A stretch of DNA of 46,135 nucleotides from an uncultured Clostridia bacterium. GTDB taxonomy: Bacteria > Bacillota > Clostridia > Oscillospirales > CAG-272. This document shows positions 17,767 through 24,830 of this stretch, one piece after another. The DNA lies in contig CALWJX010000019.1 in assembly GCA_944381085.1 (NCBI GenBank), positions 1-46,135 of the forward strand. The letters run 5' to 3'. Position 1 is the stretch's first letter; each line of letters starts with the position of its first letter. The notes under the pieces are model-generated. The model did no database searches, was not told where the DNA came from, and saw only the letters and a list, made by a program, of their open reading frames with translations. The position numbers and the translations under genes were made by a program.

Positions 17767-18759
17767 ATGTACAAAGCGAGCGAAAAAAGATATGAGGATA
17801 TTCAATATAACCGGTGTGGGAAAAGCGGTCTGAAGCTGCCTGTGGTCTCACTCGGATTCTGGCACAATTTCGGGGATACGGCAAATTTTGAAAACATGAA
17901 AAAAATGTGCTTTACCGCGTTTGACAGGGGAATTACTCATTTTGACCTGGCAAACAATTACGGGCCGCGGCCCGGAAGCGCGGAAAATAATCTCGGCAGA
18001 ATTTTAAGGGAAGAGATGTCGGCTTACCGTGATGAGCTTATCATCAGCACAAAGGCGGGCTTCGATATGTGGCAGGGCCCGTACGGAGACCACGGAAGCC
18101 GCAAATATCTTATTGCGAGTTTAGACCAGAGCCTCAGGCGGCTGGGTCTTGAATATGTAGACATTTTTTATCATCACCGTCCCGACCCCGACACTCCGCT
18201 TGAAGAGACCATGGGCGCGCTTGACTCGATAGTAAAGAGCGGAAAAGCGCTGTATGCCGGGTTGTCAAATTATGACGGTATTTTGATGGAAAAGGCGTGC
18301 AAGATTCTCGATGAGCTTAAATGTCCGTATGTGATAAACCAAAACCCGTATAATATTCTCAACCGCGGTATTGAGCTTAACGGGGTAAAAGAAACCTCGA
18401 AAAAACTCGGAAAGGGACTTATTTGCTTTTGCCCGTTGGCTCAGGGCATTTTGACAAACCGTTACATTGACGGTATTCCGTCGGACAGCAGGGTAATGAC
18501 GGACGGAAGATTCCTGAATAAAAATTCAATACAGGATGACGTTCTGAGAAAGGTCAGACAGTTGAATGAGCTTGCTTCGGAGCGGGGAGAGACCTTGGCG
18601 AGAATGGCGCTTAAATGGGTGCTTAAGGACGGCGACGTCACAAGCGTGCTTATAGGCGCTTCCAAAAGCGAGCAGATAATCGACGATCTGGGTGTTCAGA
18701 CCGGCAGTCCGCTGTGCAAGGAAGAACTTGAAGCAATTGACAGGATATGTTCTGAATAA
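17767..18759 (+). CDS. Aldo-keto reductase, YghZ-like
   Basis: This 330-residue NADPH-dependent TIM-barrel oxidoreductase starts 8 bp after the previous stop, with GTGAGG upstream. The catalytic tetrad is visible: D60 and Y65 (FDLANNYGPRPGSAE), K96 (STKAGF) and H137 (FYHHRPD). The NYGPxPGSAE loop and the MWQGPYGDHGSRKYL insertion are typical of the AKR14/YghZ subgroup (L-glyceraldehyde 3-phosphate or methylglyoxal reductases). The C-terminal coenzyme segment is SVLIGASKSEQIIDDL. In this operon it may reduce an aldose or a sugar-derived aldehyde, but no specific substrate can be read. Confidence 0.9.
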   Translation: MYKASEKRYEDIQYNRCGKSGLKLPVVSLGFWHNFGDTANFENMKKMCFTAFDRGITHFDLANNYGPRPGSAENNLGRILREEMSAYRDELIISTKAGFDMWQGPYGDHGSRKYLIASLDQSLRRLGLEYVDIFYHHRPDPDTPLEETMGALDSIVKSGKALYAGLSNYDGILMEKACKILDELKCPYVINQNPYNILNRGIELNGVKETSKKLGKGLICFCPLAQGILTNRYIDGIPSDSRVMTDGRFLNKNSIQDDVLRKVRQLNELASERGETLARMALKWVLKDGDVTSVLIGASKSEQIIDDLGVQTGSPLCKEELEAIDRICSE

Positions 18760-18817
18760 AAATAATTCGGTGCTGAAAAATGTTTCGTCAGAAAAAGTCT
18801 CTACAGATATTTAATCA

Positions 18818-18837
18818 TATTATCACATGTGATAATA
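18818..18837. promoter_or_regulatory. Perfect 20-bp palindrome upstream of the GH71/99-like gene
   Basis: TATTATCACATGTGATAATA is fully self-complementary with no loop, 27 bases before the ATG at 18865. A loop-less dyad in DNA points to a protein operator more than to an RNA hairpin. A similar half (TGTGATAA) occurs before the AraC start, where it overlaps that gene's ribosome site. Confidence 0.55.
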
Positions 18838-18864
18838 AAAGTAAAGAAAACGGAGGTGGCAGAT

Positions 18865-21012
18865 ATGTTTAACTTTAAGGATGTTTTTGCCGACACTTGG
18901 GTAAGTATCGACGATGAGGGCAGAGTTACGGGATTTGACAACGGCGTTGTTAAGGACAGAAAGGTTGGGATATTTTATTTTCTGTGGCATGACAGGATAA
19001 ATCATCCCGGAGACGGAAAGATATACAATCATTCGCTTGCATATAAGCAGGGCGGTTCGGACGCGCTTATTGAGGAATTACAGAAGGGACCTCTCGGTTT
19101 TGCGCATTATTGGGCGGAGCCTTATTTCGGATATTATAATTCGGATGACGAATGGGTAATACGCAAGCACGCGTATCAGCTGACCTCGGCGGGAATAGAC
19201 TTTGTGTTTTTCGACACCACAAACGGGCTTATATATGAACACAACCTTGAAACCGTGCTTACGGTATGGTCAAAGATGAGGACCGAGGGATATAAAACCC
19301 CGGATATAATGTTCAACTGCGGAAATCCCACTTATGATGAAAAGAATCCTTCGGCGGCTCCGGCGTATAAGTCGGTTATGGCTTTGTGGAAAAGCATATA
19401 TTCTGTCGGACGGTTTAAAGATATGTGGTATATGCATGACGGAAAACCGATTATTCTCGTGCCGGATGAGACTTGGAAAAATGTGCCGGATGATATTCGA
19501 GCGTTTTTCACACGCAGACAGAGCTGGGCAAATTCGTCCGACAGCTGGTACAGCGAGTCGGAAGGCAGAAACTGCTGGCCTTGGGCGGATCTGTATCCAC
19601 AGGGAGCCGGAAAATCCCCGGACGGTAAGGTTGAGCAGATGATAGTTATGAGCGGATTCTGGGTAAACGGCGGATACGGAACCAATGCCGGAAGAAGTTT
19701 TCATAACGGAAAGCAGCCTGACAACAAAACTAAAAATGATTTCGGATTTTCGCTCGTAGACGAGTCGTCCGGCAAGGGTTATGCTTTTGAGGAACAGTTT
19801 GATTACGCGATATCACAGGATCCCGGAATGATTATGATCACCGGTTGGAATGAATGGTGGGCAGGCAGGTGGGAAGCAGGTCCGGCGGTAGGTCAGACCA
19901 TAGCGAATACCTATAAGGTCACAGATGACGACAAGTGGACCAGACACTATTATGTAGATGCGTTCAACCCCGAATTTTCCAGAGATATTGAGCCGGTCAA
20001 GGGTTATTATAACGACAATTATTATTATCAGATGGCACAGAATATCCGTCAGTACAAGGGTTCAAGGACGGCGCTCGCGGCTTTCGGACAAAGACCTATA
20101 GACATGAGCGCTCCCGAATCCCAGTGGGATATTGTCGGACCCGAATACCGCGACTATGTCGGGGATACGGCGGCGAGAGATTCCATGTCATATGTAGGAC
20201 AGATACACTATACGAACGACAGCGGAAGAAATGATTTTGAGGTTTGTAAGGTTTCCAAAAACGGCAATGATTTGTTCTTCTATGCCCGCTGCGCGGAGGA
20301 CATTACGGCACCCGAGGGTACCAATTGGATGAACCTGTTTATTGACGTTGACTGTAACGCCGGGACAGGGTGGTACGGTTATGATTATGTTCTGAACCGC
20401 ACCCGTGACGGAAATACATGTTCGGTTATGAAATTCATTGACAACGGTTGGCAAACCGAACAGGTGGGCAGCGCCGAGTACAGTGTCAGCGGCAAATATA
20501 TTCAGATAAAGGTAGACTCGTCTTTGCTCGGAATAGGAGAGACTTTTGACTTCAAATGGGCGGACAACTCGGTAGATGACGGGGACATTATGAAGTTTCT
20601 GGATATGGGAGACACGGCTCCGAATGACAGATTCAATTATCGTTACACCACGGCAGAGACGGAAATTGAAATTCCGTCAGTCTTGAGCGATGATATGACA
20701 GTACTCAAGGCGGGCTCGTATAACGCTTTCGCGAACGGCAAGATGGTAATGCTCGATTCTTCAAGCACAAAGGCGGTTTTCGCCGGCGATGAAGACGGAA
20801 TGTATGTCCCGAAAGCTTTCGCGGCTGAGGTTATCGGTCTTGATGTCGGAGAGTGTAAGGTTTTCAATCATTACGGCATGGATTATGTGAATATAGCTGA
20901 GTTGCTGAAATCCTGCGGTAAAACAGTTACTTATTCGGAATCGCTTGTGGTAATTGCAAACGAGACGGTCAGTGAGAACGATATGCTTACTTTATACAGG
21001 GCGCTTTATTGA
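18865..21012 (+). CDS. GH71/GH99-like glycosidase with CBM9-like and stalk domains
   Basis: The start is ATG 18865 with GGAGGTGG upstream, giving 715 residues. Residues about 25-420 resemble the GH71/GH99-like endo-acting TIM barrel: KVGIFYFLWHD, GPLGFAHYWAEPYFGYY, SAGIDFVFFDTTN and MIMITGWNEWWAGRWEAGP near residue 327, the last typical of this clan. Residues about 430-600 form a CBM9/DOMON-like beta-sandwich (MNLFIDVDCNAGTGWYGYDY, then IQIKVDSSLLGI). Residues about 605-715 resemble the copper-amine-oxidase-N-like stalk repeat found on clostridial surface proteins. Such modules are usually extracellular, yet no signal peptide exists at this or any in-frame earlier start. Function: probably polysaccharide hydrolysis, substrate unknown. 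Confidence 0.7.
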   Translation: MFNFKDVFADTWVSIDDEGRVTGFDNGVVKDRKVGIFYFLWHDRINHPGDGKIYNHSLAYKQGGSDALIEELQKGPLGFAHYWAEPYFGYYNSDDEWVIRKHAYQLTSAGIDFVFFDTTNGLIYEHNLETVLTVWSKMRTEGYKTPDIMFNCGNPTYDEKNPSAAPAYKSVMALWKSIYSVGRFKDMWYMHDGKPIILVPDETWKNVPDDIRAFFTRRQSWANSSDSWYSESEGRNCWPWADLYPQGAGKSPDGKVEQMIVMSGFWVNGGYGTNAGRSFHNGKQPDNKTKNDFGFSLVDESSGKGYAFEEQFDYAISQDPGMIMITGWNEWWAGRWEAGPAVGQTIANTYKVTDDDKWTRHYYVDAFNPEFSRDIEPVKGYYNDNYYYQMAQNIRQYKGSRTALAAFGQRPIDMSAPESQWDIVGPEYRDYVGDTAARDSMSYVGQIHYTNDSGRNDFEVCKVSKNGNDLFFYARCAEDITAPEGTNWMNLFIDVDCNAGTGWYGYDYVLNRTRDGNTCSVMKFIDNGWQTEQVGSAEYSVSGKYIQIKVDSSLLGIGETFDFKWADNSVDDGDIMKFLDMGDTAPNDRFNYRYTTAETEIEIPSVLSDDMTVLKAGSYNAFANGKMVMLDSSSTKAVFAGDEDGMYVPKAFAAEVIGLDVGECKVFNHYGMDYVNIAELLKSCGKTVTYSESLVVIANETVSENDMLTLYRALY

Positions 21013-21187
21013 TAAGTTTGGACCATAATCCGATCTTACCAAATTTTTAACTGACAACCACCGTTAAGTACGTGAAAAACAAAGGGTGCTAAAACATCTG
21101 TAGTGATATTAAAGAAGTAACGATCAGAAACACTCTAAATGCAACACAAAAATACTTTGACAATAATTAGACGATGGACATTGAAAA

Positions 21188-21219
21188 GCCGCCGTTATGA
21201 TGTTACTTATAACGGCGGC
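21188..21219. terminator. Bidirectional terminator at the end of the xyl operon
   Basis: GCCGCCGTTAT (21188-21198) and ATAACGGCGGC (21209-21219) form a perfect 11-bp GC-rich stem with a 10-base loop, followed on the plus strand by a T-rich tract and on the minus strand by TTTT. It separates the GH71/99-like gene from the convergent transporter genes. The stretch 21013-21187 holds no gene. Confidence 0.85.
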
Positions 21220-21285
21220 GTACTTATTTGTTTTTTATATTGAGAGGACAGATTTTTATTTTTTAATTTCAAATATAGTATCACA

Positions 21286-21939
21286 TCACAAATCAATCTT
21301 CTCAAAATTTTTTATTGACCGACGTATAGAAATTGCTGTCAACACCGAAAATAAAATCACGCCTGTCAGAAATACAATAACTTGCAGAACAATGTGCGTA
21401 AATCCAAATGCATTCAAAGCTGATAGCACCGGAATGTGAAAAAGTGTTTCTCCAATGCCTACGACTAAAAAGACAACAACAGTGAAAATAATAAAAGGTT
21501 TGGCAAATTTATAGGCTGTCTTGAAAAAACCGCCGACAAATATCAGATTAAACAATCCTAAAATCAGAAGTACAAAGCCAAGATATACAAGATTTGCGTT
21601 CATCAGTGCATTATTTCTATATACGGCATTCTCCGATAATAGTGTCATACGAATCAATACGGGTATTGATGTCAATACAAAATAACAAAATTCGATCACA
21701 ATGCAAAACATATATTTTGCCTTTACAATATCACTCTTCGCAACTGACAAAAGCGCAGTATATGTAATGTCATTTGCTTCTCTTGCGCATTGAAACGACT
21801 GAAACAGTCCGAGGCAGACGAAAAATGAGCCGACAAGTATAGGATAACCGGGTAAAAATGCCATTAATCCAAACATAATAAATATGTACGAAAGGGGAGA
21901 AGCTGCAAGTTTCATCTCTTTTTTTAAAAGTTTCCTCAT
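21286..21939 (-). CDS. ABC-2 type transporter membrane subunit
   Basis: This 217-residue hydrophobic protein has about six membrane segments and a basic N-terminus (MRKLLKKEMKLAASPLSYIF) as usual for ABC-2 permeases. Its start overlaps the stop of the ATPase gene by four bases, so the two are coupled. It should form the channel for the ATPase at 21936-22658. Small ABC-2 systems led by a short regulator (YtrABC, Bcr-like) often export peptides, antibiotics or lipids, or sense cell-wall stress; the cargo here is unknown. The three-gene cassette is more AT-rich than the flanking enzymes. Confidence 0.8.
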   Translation of the reverse strand: MRKLLKKEMKLAASPLSYIFIMFGLMAFLPGYPILVGSFFVCLGLFQSFQCAREANDITYTALLSVAKSDIVKAKYMFCIVIEFCYFVLTSIPVLIRMTLLSENAVYRNNALMNANLVYLGFVLLILGLFNLIFVGGFFKTAYKFAKPFIIFTVVVFLVVGIGETLFHIPVLSALNAFGFTHIVLQVIVFLTGVILFSVLTAISIRRSIKNFEKIDL

Positions 21940-22658
21940 ACTTTCTCTTCCTTTTCCATTCGTAATATAGTTTCTTCCAAGGTTTCTCCGTCTTTGCGGT
22001 AATGCTCACAAAATTCATCCTTTGTGCAGTCGGAAATGAGTTTTCCTTTTCGGATGTACATAATATCATTGGCACATTTTTCTATATCCGAGGTAATGTG
22101 TGTTGAAAACAGTACCGCTACACCTCTGTTTTTTAGTTCTATAAATAGTTCGAGAAGTTCATCTCTGGAAAACGGGTCAAGTCCGCTTGTCGGTTCGTCC
22201 AAAATTAAGATTTCCGCCCTATGCGAAAGAGCGAGAAGAAGGTTGAATTTTACTTTCATACCCTCGGAGAGCTCGCAAGGCATCTTATTTTCATCTAGCG
22301 AAAAAAGTTTCAGATTTTTTTGGTATGTGCTTTCATCCCAATTTTTATAAAAGGTTTTCGTTATAGCAACAATATTCTTTATTTTTTTTTTCGGATAATA
22401 GTTGACCGTGCCTGTAGAAAAACCGATGCGTTGCTTAATTTCCCTCTCATTCTCCGAAAAAGGCAAATCAAAATAATTAATTTCACCGCAATCAGGGTGA
22501 ACAAGTCCTAAAATGGATTTTATCGTTGTCGTTTTGCCCGCTCCGTTTCTGCCGATAAAACCTGTAATTGTTCCGGTTTTTAACTTAAAAGAAATGTCAG
22601 ACAGCGAAAAAGAGGGGTACGATTTACTTAAATTATTAACATTGCAAAGCGTCTTCAT
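21936..22658 (-). CDS. ABC transporter ATP-binding subunit
   Basis: This 240-residue nucleotide-binding subunit has Walker A GRNGAGKTT (about residues 37-45), a signature written LSEGM in place of LSGGQ, Walker B ILILDEPTSGLD, and an H-loop histidine in LFSTHITSDIEKC. The order and length fit the YtrB/BcrA class. It overlaps the AbrB-like gene upstream and the permease gene downstream by four bases each. The departure at the signature motif is seen in this class and does not by itself mean loss of ATPase activity. Confidence 0.92.
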   Translation of the reverse strand: MKTLCNVNNLSKSYPSFSLSDISFKLKTGTITGFIGRNGAGKTTTIKSILGLVHPDCGEINYFDLPFSENEREIKQRIGFSTGTVNYYPKKKIKNIVAITKTFYKNWDESTYQKNLKLFSLDENKMPCELSEGMKVKFNLLLALSHRAEILILDEPTSGLDPFSRDELLELFIELKNRGVAVLFSTHITSDIEKCANDIMYIRKGKLISDCTKDEFCEHYRKDGETLEETILRMEKEEKV

Positions 22659-22879
22659 TCGTCCTCCTCGGCGGTTTCAAATATAGCGGCCGCAAACTGT
22701 GAGAACATTGCTTTCGGAGGAATTGCAATTCCTCGCTTCTCATCTCCTAAAAGCACTAATGTATCCCCCGGTTTAATATTGAATAATTCTCTTGCTTGCT
22801 TCGGTATAACAATTTGTCCCTTTTCGCCCACCGTAGCAGTCCAGGCATATTTTCCCTTTGGTTTTGTCAAAATAATCAC
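22655..22879 (-). CDS. AbrB/MazE-family (SpoVT-AbrB domain) regulator
   Basis: This 74-residue protein has one swapped-hairpin AbrB domain: TATVGEKGQIVIPKQARELFNIKPGDTLVLLG at about residues 15-46 is diagnostic. It is the first gene of the transporter operon and overlaps the ATPase gene. A perfect consensus promoter with a palindrome over the -10 precedes it, so it probably represses its own operon. No MazF/VapC-type toxin is next to it, so it is a regulator of the transporter and not an antitoxin. GntR proteins usually fill this slot in YtrA-type operons; an AbrB-like one is less common. Confidence 0.88.
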   Translation of the reverse strand: MIILTKPKGKYAWTATVGEKGQIVIPKQARELFNIKPGDTLVLLGDEKRGIAIPPKAMFSQFAAAIFETAEEDE

Positions 22880-22900
22880 TCCTTCGCAAAAGTATGATTT

Positions 22901-22916
22901 GTATAATAAATTATAC
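22901..22916. promoter_or_regulatory. Palindrome over the -10, candidate AbrB-like operator
   Basis: GTATAAT and ATTATAC are 7-base inverted copies separated by two bases, and they overlap the -10 of the cassette's promoter. Position and symmetry fit autorepression by the small dimeric regulator encoded directly downstream. Confidence 0.45.
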
Positions 22917-22938
22917 TACGATTTCTTTTCCGTGTCAA
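22910..22938 (-). promoter_or_regulatory. Consensus promoter of the AbrB-ABC cassette
   Basis: On the minus strand TTGACA (rc of 22933-22938) and TATAAT (rc of 22910-22915) are separated by exactly 17 bases, a perfect sigma-A match. The leader is about 25 bases. Confidence 0.9.
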
Positions 22939-23046
22939 TATATTTGCTGAAATATAGATATAATTTTTTCTCCGAAAACTCATTAATCATAGAAAATTAT
23001 TATCCTCCCCCTTTGATAACTTAAAGTGTTACAAATGATTAGACGT

Positions 23047-23083
23047 AAAAAGGGCGAAGATACCGACAAAAGTACCTTCACCC
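23047..23083 (-). terminator. Rho-independent terminator of the GH5 gene
   Basis: On the minus strand GGGTGAAGGTAC and GTATCTTCGCCC pair along 12 bp (two G-U pairs) around an 8-base loop, followed at once by TTTTT. It lies about 85 bp after the GH5 stop. Bases 23084-23167 hold nothing else apart from GTTGTCA-T-TGACAAC (23108-23122), a short inverted repeat of unknown role. Confidence 0.85.
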
Positions 23084-23167
23084 TACCTTATACTATAAGA
23101 AAATCAAGTTGTCATTGACAACATATCTTGCACAGGCTTAGTATATAAACGAAATGTATATGTATCC

Positions 23168-24703
23168 TTATTGATTTTTTCTTTTTTTGCGTTTTACTGC
23201 AATAGCGCCGCCAAGGACGGCTGAGGAGACGCCCGCCGTTGCGCTTATACCGACAGAGGACTTACATCCCTTCGTATCGGCTCCGTTGTCCGAGCTTTCT
23301 TCTTGGTTTGACGATCCGCTTTCCGTATTAACCGATTCCTCGCCGGCAGAAGTTTCTTCACCCGCGTCGGTTATCGGTTCCTTTTTCTCATGAGGCTCCC
23401 ACGCCGCGCTTACATCCTGAGAACCGTCGGCTACAAGCTCAAGGTTTAATTCCGAGAGTACGTCAAGTTTTTTGGCGGCGGTTCCGGAATCGGTATAGTC
23501 CTGGAACTGCCAAAGTGAGGCGATTTGTATACCCGCCTCATGTACCCATTCGGCTACCTGACGGAATTTTTCGGGGCAATCCTCGGCGCTTTCCATATCC
23601 AAAAAGTCTCCGAATTCACCGAAATACAAGGCTTTTCCAGACTGCTTTGCCGCGTCTACGTATGCCTTGAAGTAATCGAGACAGGAGAGCTCGCTGTTCC
23701 CGAAGCGGTCAACCGTAAACAGGTATGAGGGCTCGCTGCTACCGGCAGTCCCGAATTGCAGATGAAAAGAAATCGTGTCGATAGGGTCGGGTGTGTAGTA
23801 TGTGACCGCCTTTATGAATTGGTTGTAGGAGTCGGCAGACCAATCTATATTCCAGGTGTGGTCTTTCGTGTTTATTCTGCGGGTCGCCTGATGCATCGAC
23901 CACGCCGACGCTCTCATCTCACTGTTTCCTGTGGTAATCATTCTGTATTTGTCATACTGACGTATAACGTTTGCAAGCTCCGTAAAATAAAATACCATTT
24001 CCTCGGAAGTGAAATAATCAAAGCCGTTCTTTTCGGTGTCGCTGAAGCCGGGAAGTCCGTCAGCCCAGAGATAATCCTTGAAATTTTTGTCGCAGAGGTC
24101 AGCGGTGAGGTTGTACTCGTTTCCTATCTCCCATCCCCATACCGCGGGATGGTCGGCAAAGCGTTTGACAATGGTAGATACATAATTTTTGGCGTATTCA
24201 AGGGTTTTACTGTCAGCGCGCCCCATATCCGAGCGCTTTTCTCCTACATGTTCCGGAAGCGCCGCGTCCCACCACAACAGTGAGACAATTACTCCTATTT
24301 TGTTTTTCTGCGCCTCGTCAAGCACCTCTTGCATCATGTTCAGAACAGCTTCGGGGTCCTCGTCAAACATATCGTAATAGTTCGGATAGTATCCGCACAG
24401 CGGAAATCTTACAAACGGAATATTGTGTTCGGCGACGCCGGCAAGTCCGTCAATAAAAGTCTGAGGGTCGGGCGTCGTGCCGTCCACATAATGAGTAAAG
24501 GCTCCGAAATAATTCAGACCGAACGCATAAAACGGTTTGCCCTCAAGAGTAATCGTGCCGTCTTCTTCAACATGCAGGCCGTATCTGTAAAGGTTCATTT
24601 GCGTTGCCTCCTCGGTTGTTTTTTCGTCTGCGGCCGCAAAAGCGGGGACAGCCATAGAACACAGCGTGCAAAGTATGAGCGCGGCGGCAATTATTTTCTT
24701 CAT
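23168..24703 (-). CDS. Secreted, anchored glycoside hydrolase family 5 (beta-mannanase/glucanase-like)
   Basis: This 511-residue extracellular enzyme starts at ATG 24703 after AAAGGAG. It has a clear signal peptide (MKKIIAAALILCTLCSMAVP, ending near AFA-A), a GH5 TIM barrel at about 45-430, and the two catalytic glutamates E196 (WGWEIGNEYN, acid/base) and E363 (YFGEFGDF, nucleophile). A Glu/Ser/Thr-rich spacer follows (about 440-480), then GCKSSVG, a short hydrophobic helix and the basic end KRKKRKNQ. That end resembles a cell-surface retention tail but has no LPxTG motif. The barrel sequence is closest in style to GH5 mannanases and related enzymes; exact specificity is open. Confidence 0.88.
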   Translation of the reverse strand: MKKIIAAALILCTLCSMAVPAFAAADEKTTEEATQMNLYRYGLHVEEDGTITLEGKPFYAFGLNYFGAFTHYVDGTTPDPQTFIDGLAGVAEHNIPFVRFPLCGYYPNYYDMFDEDPEAVLNMMQEVLDEAQKNKIGVIVSLLWWDAALPEHVGEKRSDMGRADSKTLEYAKNYVSTIVKRFADHPAVWGWEIGNEYNLTADLCDKNFKDYLWADGLPGFSDTEKNGFDYFTSEEMVFYFTELANVIRQYDKYRMITTGNSEMRASAWSMHQATRRINTKDHTWNIDWSADSYNQFIKAVTYYTPDPIDTISFHLQFGTAGSSEPSYLFTVDRFGNSELSCLDYFKAYVDAAKQSGKALYFGEFGDFLDMESAEDCPEKFRQVAEWVHEAGIQIASLWQFQDYTDSGTAAKKLDVLSELNLELVADGSQDVSAAWEPHEKKEPITDAGEETSAGEESVNTESGSSNQEESSDNGADTKGCKSSVGISATAGVSSAVLGGAIAVKRKKRKNQ

Positions 24704-24742
24704 TGAAACAGCTCCTTTCAGATGTACTATCAAATTAATAAC

Positions 24743-24771
24743 ATTTTACATAATAAAATGATTAATTTCAA
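24743..24771 (-). promoter_or_regulatory. Promoter of the GH5 gene
   Basis: On the minus strand TTGAAA (rc of 24766-24771) is followed after 17 bases by TAAAAT (rc of 24743-24748). Each box is one or two bases off consensus. The enzyme can therefore be expressed apart from the flippase gene upstream. Confidence 0.55.
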
Positions 24772-24830
24772 TATACTGTGTCAAACATTTTCAAAAAAGT
24801 AACATTTGAAAGGCGGCGCAGAAGACAAAT

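Noticed and set aside
22655..22879. Antitoxin of a toxin-antitoxin pair
   Set aside because: The AbrB/MazE fold is present, but the adjacent genes are an ABC ATPase and permease; no small toxin frame was found on either side.
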